The notes under the pieces are model-generated. The model saw nothing but the letters and a program-made list of their open reading frames with translations. It was not told the origin of the DNA and searched no databases. Both the position numbers and the translations under genes were made by a program. Positions 26,663-36,207 of a stretch of DNA of 64,000 nucleotides are shown here, piece by piece; positions within the stretch are counted from its first letter, which is position 1; every line of letters begins with the position of its first letter. The stretch lies in NCBI GenBank assembly GCA_030684395.1, contig JAUXTT010000036.1, positions 83,883 through 147,882 on the forward strand. The letters are read 5' to 3'. The DNA is from Bacteroidota bacterium. Lineage in GTDB: Bacteria > Bacteroidota > Bacteroidia > B-17B0 > Aurantibacillaceae.

Positions 26663-26746
26663 TTTTTAATAAAATTTCATAAACTTTTCCCATAATTTCC
26701 TCGTTTTAAAACCTCTCTTAGTAAATTAGCGTTCTAAATTTTTATT

Positions 26747-27412
26747 ATGAACAGGATTTCTATTGCTTTGAATGCTGTATTGCTTATTGCGGTTGCGGTA
26801 CTTTTTTATTTATATTTCTCCTTAAACAGTAAACTCTCTCCTTCTACAGAAGCGCCTGAAGATGTAAACTCAACAGGAAAAATACCTAAATTGGTAACTG
26901 ACCCTTCTAAACTTGCAAATTCCAAAATTGCTTATATCAATATTGATTCACTCGATATGAAATACGAATACATCAACGATAAATCAAAAGAGATCAAGAA
27001 CAAACAAGCTGCCATTGAAGGGCAATTGAGCAGTATGTATGCCAAGTTTCAGCAAGATGTAGCTGACCTTCAGCAAGCTGCTCAGGCTGGCTTACGTTCA
27101 GAAGCTGAATTGAAAAAAGAAGAAGCATCTCTGCAACAACGCCAATACGATATCGCAAATAAAGAAAAGCAATTACAAACATTAAGTGAAGAAGTTGGTA
27201 CAACACAAGCTGCAATGCTTCAAAATGTTTCCAAATTTATTGAAAAATTCAACAACGGAAAATATGATTTCATTTTAGCTTATACTTCTAACATTAGCTC
27301 TGTATTATATGCAAAGCCTGATTTGGAGATCACTACAGAAGTAGTGAACGGGTTAAACGAAGAATACCGTGCAACAAAAGCTGCAAATACAATAACACCA
27401 AAAAAGAAATAA
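26747..27412 (+). CDS. OmpH/Skp-like periplasmic chaperone
   Basis: A 221-residue protein: one N-terminal membrane or signal segment (ALNAVLLIAVAVLFYLYF), then the OmpH core from about residue 65. That core starts with KIAYINIDSLDMKYEYI and has a long charged coiled coil (AIEGQLSSMYAKFQQDV ... EASLQQRQYDIANKEKQLQ), ending FNNGKYDFILAYT. Skp-type trimers hold unfolded outer-membrane proteins during export. The N-terminus looks more like a retained anchor than a cleaved signal. The stop overlaps the next start by one base (TAATG). Confidence 0.86.
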   Translation: MNRISIALNAVLLIAVAVLFYLYFSLNSKLSPSTEAPEDVNSTGKIPKLVTDPSKLANSKIAYINIDSLDMKYEYINDKSKEIKNKQAAIEGQLSSMYAKFQQDVADLQQAAQAGLRSEAELKKEEASLQQRQYDIANKEKQLQTLSEEVGTTQAAMLQNVSKFIEKFNNGKYDFILAYTSNISSVLYAKPDLEITTEVVNGLNEEYRATKAANTITPKKK

Positions 27413-27807
27413 TGGATTCAAATTCACTTTTGCTTAAAATAATGAGTGTTCATGAATTTCATGAATCATTTTTAATTGGAAACGGCTCAGAGCCTAAACT
27501 GGTTGAAGAAAAAGATTATATGCTTCGTCACCGGTTGATGAAGGAAGAGAATGATGAATATTTGGAAGCTTGTCAAAAAGGGGATCTTACAGAGATCGCA
27601 GACGCATTGGGTGATCAAATGTATATACTTTTCGGAACAATCCTAAAACACGGCTTGCAACACAAGATAGGCGATATCTTTGATGAGATCCACAGAAGTA
27701 ATATGAGTAAGTTGGATGAAAACGGAAAACCTATTTTCAGGGAAGATGGTAAAGTACTTAAGAGTAATTTATATTTCCGACCGGATATTGCGAAACTTTT
27801 GAAGTAA
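27412..27807 (+). CDS. MazG-like all-alpha nucleoside triphosphate pyrophosphohydrolase
   Basis: A 131-residue cytosolic protein of the all-alpha NTP-PPase superfamily. The metal-binding motif appears as KEENDEYLEA (residues about 41-50, ExxE pattern) and EIADALGDQMYILFGT (about 61-76, ExxD pattern). A C-terminal segment rich in Asn/Lys (IHRSNMSKLDENGKPIF) is typical of the subgroup close to phosphoribosyl-ATP pyrophosphohydrolase-like proteins. It probably cleaves non-canonical NTPs to NMP and PPi (house-cleaning). Translationally coupled to ompH by TAATG. Confidence 0.82.
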   Translation: MDSNSLLLKIMSVHEFHESFLIGNGSEPKLVEEKDYMLRHRLMKEENDEYLEACQKGDLTEIADALGDQMYILFGTILKHGLQHKIGDIFDEIHRSNMSKLDENGKPIFREDGKVLKSNLYFRPDIAKLLK

Positions 27808-27889
27808 ACCCTTCTTCTTAATTGTTTAAACCATATAAGGCATGTAAGGGCATATAAGTCCGCATTCTCCATGCGTATGTGAGTAGCGT

Positions 27890-27950
27890 TTAACCGCAAA
27901 TCCCTATAGCTATCGGGACACAAAGGTCGCAAAGATTTTAAACCATTTTT
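27890..27950. repeat. CGCAAAG-family repeat containing a TCCCGATAGCTATCGGGA-like palindrome
   Basis: TTTAACCGCAAA is followed by the palindrome TCCCTATAGCTATCGGGA (27901-27918, one mismatch) and then CACAAAGGTCGCAAAGATTT. The palindrome appears set inside a repeat made of CGCAAAG words. Related units: the palindrome at 23099-23116, and word-repeats of the same style at 23-178, 17671-17799 and 41515-42001. Confidence 0.5.
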
Positions 27951-27980
27951 TTTACAGCTAACTCTTCACTAAAAAACAAA

Positions 27981-29315
27981 TTGACTCTAAAACATCACAT
28001 ACGTGAAACTGCGGTACTCTCATTGCCTTTGGTGATAAGTCAGATAGGTCATATCATAACCGGGATGGTGGATAATATTTTCCTGGGAAGAATTGGAAAA
28101 ACGGAACAAGCCGCAGGGATCTTAGCCAATAATTTATTTATTCTCTTATTGGTTTTTAGTATTGGTATGTCGTATTCACTTACGCCATTGGTATCTCAGG
28201 CGCATGCAAAAAACAATGATCAGGAAAAAGCATTCTTGCTAAAAAATGGTTTGTACTTGAATTTCGGAATCAGCATTCTACTTTCGATGATCCTTTATTT
28301 TGCTTCTCCCCTGCTCCATTTTGCGCAACAACCAAAAGACGTAGTAGATCTCTCTTTGCCTTTTTTTCACATCATTACTATCAGTATCATTCCATGTAGT
28401 TTGTTTTTTGCAGGGAAACAATACACAGAAGGTCTTAATAATACTGTGATTGCAATGGTTGTGAGTGTTGTAGGAAATTTACTCAACATCTTACTCAATT
28501 ATCTTTTGATCAACGGGAAATGGGGATTACCTGAAATGGGCTATATGGGCTCTTGTTGGGCAACGTTTATTGCACGTTGTTTTATGGGAGGATTTTTTGT
28601 GGTATTACTCTTTTATTCTAAACCATTTAAATCATTTCGTCCATTTCTTCGAAAAGCCGCTTTCAGTATTCAGCACTGTTGGCAATTATTTAAACTGGGG
28701 ATCGGCTTTGCGATGCAGTTCACATTTGAAGTAACAGCCTTTGCTTTATCAGGTTTAATGACCGGGTGGTATGGAAAAGAACAAATTGATGCACACGGAA
28801 TTGCGCTTTCAATTGCGGCATTCACATACATGTTTAGCAGCGGAATTAGTGGCGCTGCAACCATTCGTGTAGGAAATTTTAAAGGACAAAATGATTATGT
28901 GAACGTAAACAAAGCAAGCAATGCTTCAATGATCTCTGTTTTAGTAGTAATGGGGGGCTTCGCTATGATCTTTTTCTTACTTCACTCCTACTTACCACAA
29001 GCATTCAGTACAGATCAGGAAGTAATTGGATTGGCATCTAAACTTTTGATCATTGCCGGCTTTTTCCAGTTATTCGACGGAATGCAGGTTACCATACTCG
29101 GAATACTTCGTGGATTGGGAGATGTAAGAGTTCCAACCATTATAACTCTTATTGGTTACTGGATCATTTGTTTACCCTTAAGTTATTTCTTTGGAAAAAC
29201 TTTGGGTTATACCGCTCAGGGAATTTGGTCGGCCTTGCTTTGCGGGCTATCATTTGTTGCTGTGGCGCTTTATATTCGTTTTAGAATTCTGATGAAACGG
29301 AAACTTCTTCAATAG
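27981..29315 (+). CDS. MATE-family multidrug/metabolite efflux transporter
   Basis: A 444-residue inner-membrane antiporter with twelve predicted helices arranged as two related halves, the NorM/DinF pattern. The first helix region reads LSLPLVISQIGHIITGMVDNIFLG and matches MATE helix 1-2. MATE proteins export cationic drugs or metabolites using Na+ or H+. The start codon is TTG at 27981; the product begins normally there. The 3' end overlaps the convergent aroA gene by 35 bp. Confidence 0.92.
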   Translation: MTLKHHIRETAVLSLPLVISQIGHIITGMVDNIFLGRIGKTEQAAGILANNLFILLLVFSIGMSYSLTPLVSQAHAKNNDQEKAFLLKNGLYLNFGISILLSMILYFASPLLHFAQQPKDVVDLSLPFFHIITISIIPCSLFFAGKQYTEGLNNTVIAMVVSVVGNLLNILLNYLLINGKWGLPEMGYMGSCWATFIARCFMGGFFVVLLFYSKPFKSFRPFLRKAAFSIQHCWQLFKLGIGFAMQFTFEVTAFALSGLMTGWYGKEQIDAHGIALSIAAFTYMFSSGISGAATIRVGNFKGQNDYVNVNKASNASMISVLVVMGGFAMIFFLLHSYLPQAFSTDQEVIGLASKLLIIAGFFQLFDGMQVTILGILRGLGDVRVPTIITLIGYWIICLPLSYFFGKTLGYTAQGIWSALLCGLSFVAVALYIRFRILMKRKLLQ

Positions 29316-30555
29316 AAAATCCTAGTTGTTTTAAATGCTCCCAATATTCGGGATACGATTTCTCGATTACCATTGGGTCATCAATATCTATATGATCAAG
29401 AACTAATGCCAACGGCGCAAAAGCCAATGCCATACGATGATCATGATAAGTATTTATTGCTTCATTAGAAGTGCGGGGGTCAAAAAGAGCATCTATTTCT
29501 ACTGTTTCCTTGCCAACTTCTGTTGGAATACCGAGCTTTTGTAATTCATTATGCAACGCACTTATACGATCGGTTTCTTTGATCCTCAAGGTTTTTAATC
29601 CGTTCAATTTTCCTGAAATACCTTTCCCTGCCATAACAACTGCAATGGTTTGAGCTATATCCGGACAGTTGGTGAAATTATTTTTTTGAGGAGTGATTAC
29701 GTTATTTGTTTTTGTCAGCAACAAACACTCGCCGGTAAAATCACTCTTGATACCGAATTTATCAAACAGAACAACGCACATCGAATCTGCCTGTAAACTT
29801 TTTTTCTGCAAACCATGTATTTTTAATTCTGCTTCTTTCGCCAACGCAGCAATTGCATACAAATAGGATGCAGAACTCCAGTCGGCCTCTACGGTAAACG
29901 ATTTTTCTTCTGAAGAATATGGTTTGTTGTTGCAGTAAATACTATTTCCTTTCCAGCACACTTCAGCACCAAAATAATTCATTAACTGCATGGTCATATC
30001 AATATAGGGTTTTGAAACCAGTTCACCTTCAAATTCAATTTCCAGCGCTTCGGAAAGGTTTGGGGCAATCATTAGCAAAGCTGAAATATATTGCGAGCTA
30101 ATACTTCCATTCATTTCTATTTTACCACCTGATAATTTTTTACCTTTTATTTTGATGGGAGGAAAACCTTCTTTTTCAAGATATGTAATTTCAGCTCCTG
30201 ATTTTCTTAAGCAATTCACCAACTCTGTTATAGGTCGTTGTTTCATTCTAACAGATCCGGTGAGTATTCGTTCACCTTCAATACTTGCAAAATATGCCGT
30301 TAAAAACCGCATAGTTGTTCCTGCATGCCCAACATCAAAAACAGTAGTCTCGTTAATTTTACTTATACATTGCAGAAATGTAACAGTATCTTTTGCTGTG
30401 GATATATTTTTCAGGTCAACTTTTAATCGGCCAATTTCTTTAATAATAAGCAATCGGTTACTAATGCTTTTAGAAGCAGGTAATGTGATATTACCTTTAA
30501 TAACTTTAGTAGTGTGAGAGATTCTGTAAACCAATTTCTTTTTGTTAAGCCTCAA
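29281..30555 (-). CDS. aroA: 3-phosphoshikimate 1-carboxyvinyltransferase (EPSP synthase)
   Basis: A 424-residue enzyme of the shikimate pathway joining PEP and shikimate-3-phosphate. Signature segments are LPASKSISNR near residue 26, GHAGTTMRF (the PEP-binding NAGTAMR loop in variant form, His for Asn), and LRIKETDRI near the C-terminal third. Length is normal. The GHAGTT variant is shared by many Bacteroidota. The gene is convergent with the MATE gene and lies 66 bp downstream of a T9SS gene whose terminator separates them. Confidence 0.92.
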   Translation of the reverse strand: MRLNKKKLVYRISHTTKVIKGNITLPASKSISNRLLIIKEIGRLKVDLKNISTAKDTVTFLQCISKINETTVFDVGHAGTTMRFLTAYFASIEGERILTGSVRMKQRPITELVNCLRKSGAEITYLEKEGFPPIKIKGKKLSGGKIEMNGSISSQYISALLMIAPNLSEALEIEFEGELVSKPYIDMTMQLMNYFGAEVCWKGNSIYCNNKPYSSEEKSFTVEADWSSASYLYAIAALAKEAELKIHGLQKKSLQADSMCVVLFDKFGIKSDFTGECLLLTKTNNVITPQKNNFTNCPDIAQTIAVVMAGKGISGKLNGLKTLRIKETDRISALHNELQKLGIPTEVGKETVEIDALFDPRTSNEAINTYHDHRMALAFAPLALVLDHIDIDDPMVIEKSYPEYWEHLKQLGFSIEEVSVSSEF

Positions 30556-30565
30556 AATTAAGCAT

Positions 30566-30600
30566 AAAAAAAGAGCCGTACCATAGGTACGACCCTTTTA
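30566..30600 (-). terminator. Rho-independent terminator after the first T9SS type A gene
   Basis: On the minus strand GGGTCGTACC-TAT-GGTACGGCTC folds into a stem with one wobble and ends in a run of T. It lies 20-55 bp after the stop of the gene at 30621, separating it from aroA. Confidence 0.75.
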
Positions 30601-30620
30601 ATTATAATATCAAGAAGCGA

Positions 30621-32366
30621 TTACTTGTTAATCACAACACGTTTACTGATAGTGTATTCTCCTGACTTCACCTTAACGATGTAAGAACCGGCAGCTAAAT
30701 TAGCTAGCTCAACCGTGTTATATCCTTTTGACATATTTGATGTATAAACTTTTTCTCCGATGATATTGTATACTTCAACAGAAGAATTGTTCTCTAAAGC
30801 GCGGATGGTGAATACTCCGTTGTTTGGGTTAGGGAAAACGGTAATTGCCTCAGCAGTAAGTACATTTTCTTTAACACCAACCGGAACCACTTTTGTTATA
30901 CTCACATCATCCAATTTAACCATCGTTCCGCTACCTGTTGCAGTACCTGCTCCACGAATACCTAAGTAAATGGTTCCCGAAACAGGAGCAAGATAATCAA
31001 CTGAATCTTTTCTCCATACATTTCCAGGAGTTGTTGCAACGTATGGTTTAATTTCTATACCTGCCACCATATCAGCAGCAGTTTGTCCTGTACCCAAACT
31101 TACACTAATTCCACCATTGTAATTTGTGTTGGTTCTTGTCCAGTATATTAAACGATAAGTATCCCCTGCTGTTATGTTCATACACTTAAACATATTCCAT
31201 GCGTCAGCAATTGCTGTCGGAGCTTGCAAATTTAAGCAGCGTGTACCTGTGTGGGGAGTTGTTGTAGACCATTGCCAGTTCGCTGTACTTCCGCTGGAAG
31301 GTGTTTGCTGAATATATAGCATAAATAAATCCGGATCAGCTGTTTCAAAACTATTAGCATAATTCACATTTGAAAGGTCATTAGGTACAGCGTTATCAAA
31401 ACTGGCAGATCCCATATCATTAGCTGCGTTTCCATCACCTGTAACAATGATAGTTACATCAACAGTATGAGTTCCTTCTGAAGACACATCTGCAGTAGTA
31501 GTAAATGTATAATTAGCGGTAGCTCCGCCAACGATTGTATCAGTATATGTTTCTATAACCGGAGCACCACCATCAACCGAATAAGAAAGGTCAAAATTGT
31601 AAATTGAGTCTAATCCGATATTAAAAATAGTAGTGGTAATGGGAGTGGTAGCAGTTCCTGTTAAACAACCTGTAGCAGGTAGAGTTACCGCTGTAATTGA
31701 AGCATCTGTAGTGGGTACATCCTGAAAAGTTACATCATCAACTAACCACCAATAATCCCAAAAGCCACGGAAAATAAATTTTACCAATACTGCGGGCTGG
31801 TTTCCTGCAACAGAAGAAATATTTACTGTAACCATTTCCGGATCAGGAGATTCTGCAGCTCCACCTGTAGCATAACCAGCATTTACCTGATATTCAGTCC
31901 AGTTTGCGCCATTATCATTACTTACTGCAACATAAGTTGAGTCCATATATCTTTGATAATGTTGTTCGAATACCAAATTAACATCAGGATGACCTACACA
32001 TGATACCGGATTAACCAATATCAATTCAGCATTATTCGGATCCGTTTGACTAGCGCCATCCGAATCGAACATCGCGAAATTTCCTCCCGAGGTTGAATTA
32101 ATAAGGAAAGTTGGAATTTGCACGGGGCCTGTTGTTCCAATCTGCCATGCTTGTCCCATTCCGGTTACGTCATTAGATACCCAATCAGCCGGATTTGAAA
32201 AATCATTTGTGAAGAAGGTAGCCTGAATTTGATTTGGCGTTTTAATGCCTTTGTTTGAAGAGATATTAATTTTCTTACTGCTTTGATATGTTTTAATTTT
32301 CGCACTTTGAGCAAAAACTGAACAGGTTAAAACTGCAGAAACACCTAATAAGTAGATTTTTTTCAT
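30621..32366 (-). CDS. Secreted protein with CARDB-like domain and T9SS type A sorting domain
   Basis: A 581-residue exported protein with signal peptide ending SVFAQ. The N-terminal half holds a carbohydrate/MAM-like beta-sandwich (FTNDFSNPADWVSNDVTG ... WWLVDDVTFQD). A CARDB-like domain follows (ITTTIFNIGLDSIYNFDLSYSV), then a second sandwich (SFETADPDLFMLYIQ ... VKLDDVSITKV). The last 80 residues form a type A CTD: ITVFPNPNNGVFTIRAL, EVYNIIGEKVYT, ANLAAGSYIVKVKSGEYTIS, ending KRVVINK. The CTD directs T9SS export and cell-surface attachment. First of three related genes in a row on this strand. Confidence 0.88.
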   Translation of the reverse strand: MKKIYLLGVSAVLTCSVFAQSAKIKTYQSSKKINISSNKGIKTPNQIQATFFTNDFSNPADWVSNDVTGMGQAWQIGTTGPVQIPTFLINSTSGGNFAMFDSDGASQTDPNNAELILVNPVSCVGHPDVNLVFEQHYQRYMDSTYVAVSNDNGANWTEYQVNAGYATGGAAESPDPEMVTVNISSVAGNQPAVLVKFIFRGFWDYWWLVDDVTFQDVPTTDASITAVTLPATGCLTGTATTPITTTIFNIGLDSIYNFDLSYSVDGGAPVIETYTDTIVGGATANYTFTTTADVSSEGTHTVDVTIIVTGDGNAANDMGSASFDNAVPNDLSNVNYANSFETADPDLFMLYIQQTPSSGSTANWQWSTTTPHTGTRCLNLQAPTAIADAWNMFKCMNITAGDTYRLIYWTRTNTNYNGGISVSLGTGQTAADMVAGIEIKPYVATTPGNVWRKDSVDYLAPVSGTIYLGIRGAGTATGSGTMVKLDDVSITKVVPVGVKENVLTAEAITVFPNPNNGVFTIRALENNSSVEVYNIIGEKVYTSNMSKGYNTVELANLAAGSYIVKVKSGEYTISKRVVINK

Positions 32367-32442
32367 GGATATATTTTTATATTTAGAAGTAAAGATAACT
32401 AATTTTCCTGCGAATTCTATCGATTAAAGGCTAAAAAAGTCA

Positions 32443-32469
32443 CAAAAAAAGTCCCGGTTGCCCGGGACT
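32443..32469 (-). terminator. Rho-independent terminator after the second T9SS type A gene
   Basis: On the minus strand AGTCCCGG-GCAA-CCGGGACT is a perfect 8-bp stem with a four-base loop followed by seven T. A nearly identical hairpin follows the third gene (34243-34262). Confidence 0.88.
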
Positions 32470-32496
32470 CTCTTTTTAATAAATATCTGAAAACGA

Positions 32497-34173
32497 TTAT
32501 TTGTTGATTACAACACGTTTGCTGATAGTTTGCGTACCTGATTTTACTTTTACAATGTAAGAACCAGCAGCTAAGTTAGAAAGATCAACAGAGTTGTTTC
32601 CTTTTACTAAGTTGTTAGAGTATACGTTTTCTCCAATGATGCTATAAACCTCTACAGAAGAGTTATTTTCGAAAGCACGGATAGAGAAAATACCATTATT
32701 AGGGTTAGGGAAAACAGAGATAGCTTCAACAGCAGCGTTTTCTTTAACTCCGATTGGAGTAACTTTCGAAATATTGATATTGTCGTAACGAACATTGATT
32801 CCGTTTGTACCAGCAACAACTGCACCAGTAGCACCTAAAGCAAAATAACGCGTTTCAGTAGCGGTAGCAGTATAATCAACTGAATCTTTAATCCAGGCAG
32901 CATACGGAGTAATTTGAGTGTAAGGCTGTAATATAGTTGTCATTGCAGCAGGATCATTTGCTAAACCTGTAAATACACCAGTTTGTCCGTTATTAGCAGC
33001 AGCTGTACCGTTGATACGTTTCCAGAAAGTAATACGGTAGATATCACCCAAAGTAACATCAACGCAAGGTAAAATCACCATTGCTTCGTGAGCACCAACA
33101 GTAGCAGTGTTAGGAACTGTATAGAATAATGCCTGTGCACCTGATTGGAATGTTATCTGAGATGGTCCGAAGATGTACCCATCACCAGATACATAAGCCA
33201 TGTTTAAACTGTTATATTCATAACCTGCTTCACAACCATTTGAATAAACTGTTGTAGCAAGATCAGTTGGCAATGCATTGTTGAATGTTAAACTAGCAGT
33301 ATCATTTGTCAAATCTATATCAGAAGCAACACCCACATAAGCAACAATTGTATAATCTGTAGCTGCATTGAAATCATAAGCTGGTAAATAACCAACATAC
33401 GCAGAATCACCAGGAGCTAAAGTAGAAACAACAAATGGAGTTTGAGCAACACCATTTACAGTACAAGCAACTGAAATATTAGTTTCAGTTGTAGTACCTA
33501 AGTTCTTAATTTGACCAACAATTGAATCTAATCCATAAGAACAAGTATTCAATGAAGTTAAATTGTAAGGTTGAACAAATGTTGTTCTTAAATTAACAAC
33601 AGACGCTCCGGCTTCGTAAATAGTAAATGTAGCACCCATTTGATCACCAGGAGTTGCGCCGTAACCATCACCTGAAAGGTCATAATTTGCGATTAAATTA
33701 CCAGTTGTTCCCGGAGCAATAGTAGCTTCTACAACAAATGTAATACCTGTTGAAGAAAAAATTCCGCCATACTGATCATTGTTGTCAGCACCCCAGGAAA
33801 TTAGTTGTCCTACAGGAGCATTTAACGCTTCTAATCCACCACCTGCATCTTCAGTGTTAGGGAAAGGGTTAGAAGTATTACCAGCACCTGTTGGAGTAAT
33901 CCCGGCAGGAAAGGTAATTGCCATATAATCACCATACTCAGCGTCAGTATTTGACATTGTAAAAGTAAAACTCAGATCCATAGTTGATCCAGCTACGTAT
34001 TGAGTATTACACACAATAGTACTAGCAACCTGAGTAACTGAATTCGGTCCTGCAATAGTTTTTTCAGTTGCAGAAGTTCTTTTTTTAAGCGGGTTCTTAA
34101 CTTTCACTGTTGTTTGAGCATTAACTGCCAAAGTAAACATTGAAGCGAAACCTAATAAGTAGATTTTTTTCAT
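32497..34173 (-). CDS. Secreted T9SS type A surface protein (paralogue 1)
   Basis: A protein of 558 residues counted from the Met at 34173 (MKKIYLLGFASMFTLAVNAQ signal); 21 in-frame codons upstream are not needed. Residues about 35-185 resemble the same region of the next protein very closely (GPNSV-QVASTIVCNT, PNTEDAGGGLEALNAP, DNNDQYGGIFSSTGITF). The middle (about 190-470, with a CARDB-like part and a MAM-like sandwich) is different. The C-terminal type A CTD (ISVFPNPNNGIFSIRAF ... KRVVINK) is again nearly the same. It is probably exported and attached to the surface. Function unknown; an adhesin or lectin is possible. Confidence 0.87.
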   Translation of the reverse strand: MKKIYLLGFASMFTLAVNAQTTVKVKNPLKKRTSATEKTIAGPNSVTQVASTIVCNTQYVAGSTMDLSFTFTMSNTDAEYGDYMAITFPAGITPTGAGNTSNPFPNTEDAGGGLEALNAPVGQLISWGADNNDQYGGIFSSTGITFVVEATIAPGTTGNLIANYDLSGDGYGATPGDQMGATFTIYEAGASVVNLRTTFVQPYNLTSLNTCSYGLDSIVGQIKNLGTTTETNISVACTVNGVAQTPFVVSTLAPGDSAYVGYLPAYDFNAATDYTIVAYVGVASDIDLTNDTASLTFNNALPTDLATTVYSNGCEAGYEYNSLNMAYVSGDGYIFGPSQITFQSGAQALFYTVPNTATVGAHEAMVILPCVDVTLGDIYRITFWKRINGTAAANNGQTGVFTGLANDPAAMTTILQPYTQITPYAAWIKDSVDYTATATETRYFALGATGAVVAGTNGINVRYDNINISKVTPIGVKENAAVEAISVFPNPNNGIFSIRAFENNSSVEVYSIIGENVYSNNLVKGNNSVDLSNLAAGSYIVKVKSGTQTISKRVVINK

Positions 34174-34196
34174 GTATATAATTTTATTATTTGTAG

Positions 34197-34204
34197 CAAA
34201 AATA
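34197..34204 (-). promoter_or_regulatory. Candidate -7 promoter box of T9SS paralogue 1
   Basis: On the minus strand TATTTTTG matches TAnnTTTG and lies 23 bp before the ATG at 34173. TTTG or TTG words occur upstream, but not at 19-21 bp spacing. Confidence 0.35.
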
Positions 34205-34242
34205 ACAAATTTTCCGTCAAATTCATTCAATTGCAAAAAAAA

Positions 34243-34262
34243 AGTCCCGATTGCTCGGGACT
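34243..34262 (-). terminator. Rho-independent terminator after T9SS paralogue 2
   Basis: On the minus strand AGTCCCGA-GCAA-TCGGGACT is a perfect 8-bp stem, then a T-run of nine. It is the twin of the terminator at 32443-32469. Confidence 0.88.
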
Positions 34263-34287
34263 CTCTTTTATAAATATCTGAAAACGA

Positions 34288-36030
34288 TTATTTGTTGATT
34301 ACAACACGTTTGCTGATAGTTTGTGTAGCTGATTTTACTTTTACAATGTATGAACCAGCAGCTAAGCCAGAAAGGTCAACTGAGTTGTTTCCTTTTACTA
34401 AGTTGTTAGAGTATACGTTTTCTCCAATAATGCTGTAAACCTCTACAGAAGAGTTATTTTCGTTCGCTTTAACGGTAAACACACCATTGTTTGGGTTAGG
34501 GAAAATAGAGATTGCGTCCATTTTCAGGTTCTCCTTAATAGAAACCGGAGAGTAAGTTAAGTTAATATCATCAAAAATTGTAGCTGAAGATCCGGTTGCA
34601 GATACAGCATGGAATCCAATATAGTATGTTCCAGTAGTTGCAGGTACAATTGAATAGTTATACTGATAGTATATAGTATCAGCTGGTAAAGCCATTGGAT
34701 TAGCGCTTACTAAATTTGTCATACCTGCAACATCTGCAGAAGTTCCATAATAAACTGACATATCAGCAACTGAAGCTAAATCATAATACTTCATCCAGAA
34801 AGAAAGATCATAAGTGTTACCACCAACAAGATCAATACAACCTGTTATAGCCCAATCATCGTCTCCAGCTGTACCAAACTTCACAAGGTTTTGAGCACCT
34901 GTGTGTACAAATTGGTTAAACACAGACCAGTTAGCCATGTTTGTTGCAGGGAAACTCCAGGCAGCAAATAAAGCATCATCAGCAGGAGATTCGAAGCCCA
35001 TTGTGTAAGGAGCTGCTGTCGCATCAAAAGAAGTGAAATGAGTGATTGTATAGTTTGCAGCAGCATCATCACTTGCGTTTGCATCACCTGAACCAACATA
35101 AGAAACAGAAGCGTCTAGGCTATATGCCCCAGGAGTGCTAAAATCAACAGGAGTAAGATCTAAGATAATAACTGTATCGCCGGGAGCAATAGTAGCAACC
35201 GGATTACCTGCTAGATCAGAAACATTAGTAGCAGCAACAGTAGTAGTTGAAGCATTAACAACGTATGATAAAGAATCACCCGGTGTACCTACAGTAATAG
35301 TAGAAGAACCATTGTTAGTTGCCACAACTACCACATAACCGTCAACTAATCCACAACCACTTGTTATCAAAGAACCGCTCATTGCATAAAAACCTGCCTG
35401 AATAACAGCCATATTAACCGGTTGTTGTTCGTTGATTGCAAAAGTAGTAGCTCCTTGATCGCCGGGAGTAGCACCATATCCATCACCCGAAAGCGTATAA
35501 GAAGCATTTAAAGCTCCTGTTGTACCGGGCGCAACTGTAACCTCAACAACAAATGTAATACCTGTTGAAGAAAAAATTCCACCATATTGATCATTGTTGT
35601 CTACACCCCATGAAATATCCTGTCCTATTGGTGCATTCAATGCTTCTAATCCACCACCTGCATCTTCTGTGTTAGGGAATGGATCGGAAGTATTACCTAA
35701 ACCTGTTGGAGTAATTCCTGCAGGAAATGTAATAGTTAACAAATCACCGTATTCTGCATCAGTATTTGTCATAGTAAATGTGAAACTTAGATCCATAGTT
35801 GTTCCTGCAACATAAGGAGTGTTGCAAACTATAGTACTTGCAACTTGCTGAACAGAATTTGGTCCACCAACATTCTTTGCAGTACTTGCTTTTACACCTT
35901 TTACAGGCTTATTCAATGTTGTACCGGTTGTTGTGCTCTTTTTTAGAGGGTTTTTAACTTTCATTGTTGTTTGAGCATTTACTGCCAAAGCAAACATTGA
36001 AGCGAAACCTAATAAGTAGATTTTTTTCAT
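34288..36030 (-). CDS. Secreted T9SS type A surface protein (paralogue 2)
   Basis: A 580-residue protein with signal MKKIYLLGFASMFALAVNAQ. The N-terminal domain (to about residue 205) and the C-terminal CTD are close copies of those in the gene at 32497. The centre is unrelated and includes a CARDB-like stretch (APGDTVIILDLTPVDFSTPGAYSLDASV). A MAM/jelly-roll-like part also occurs there (PYTMGFESPADDALFAAWSF ... IFDDINLTYS). An exact Bacteroidota promoter precedes it (36060-36091). The type A CTD implies T9SS export and surface anchoring. Confidence 0.88.
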   Translation of the reverse strand: MKKIYLLGFASMFALAVNAQTTMKVKNPLKKSTTTGTTLNKPVKGVKASTAKNVGGPNSVQQVASTIVCNTPYVAGTTMDLSFTFTMTNTDAEYGDLLTITFPAGITPTGLGNTSDPFPNTEDAGGGLEALNAPIGQDISWGVDNNDQYGGIFSSTGITFVVEVTVAPGTTGALNASYTLSGDGYGATPGDQGATTFAINEQQPVNMAVIQAGFYAMSGSLITSGCGLVDGYVVVVATNNGSSTITVGTPGDSLSYVVNASTTTVAATNVSDLAGNPVATIAPGDTVIILDLTPVDFSTPGAYSLDASVSYVGSGDANASDDAAANYTITHFTSFDATAAPYTMGFESPADDALFAAWSFPATNMANWSVFNQFVHTGAQNLVKFGTAGDDDWAITGCIDLVGGNTYDLSFWMKYYDLASVADMSVYYGTSADVAGMTNLVSANPMALPADTIYYQYNYSIVPATTGTYYIGFHAVSATGSSATIFDDINLTYSPVSIKENLKMDAISIFPNPNNGVFTVKANENNSSVEVYSIIGENVYSNNLVKGNNSVDLSGLAAGSYIVKVKSATQTISKRVVINK

Positions 36031-36059
36031 TTTTTGTTTTTTTTTAAATTAGTAGGTGA

Positions 36060-36091
36060 CAAATATAAGAATTAATGATACCTCAATCAAA
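36060..36091 (-). promoter_or_regulatory. Bacteroidota-type promoter (TTTG-N20-TATATTTG)
   Basis: On the minus strand a TTTG (+ strand 36088-36091) is followed after exactly 20 nt by TATATTTG (+ strand 36060-36067). This is the textbook -33/-7 pair of the Bacteroidota primary sigma factor. The start of transcription would lie about 25 nt before the ATG of the gene ending at 36030. It is the best promoter match I found in the window. Confidence 0.65.
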
Positions 36092-36207
36092 TATTTCATC
36101 TCCTTTATTGAATTACATCTAATTGATTTTTAATTAGTTAAAAAATAAAACGTTTCCTTTTTTGTTAATTTTTTAATTTAGAATGTTTAGCATTCGTCGA
36201 AATAACT

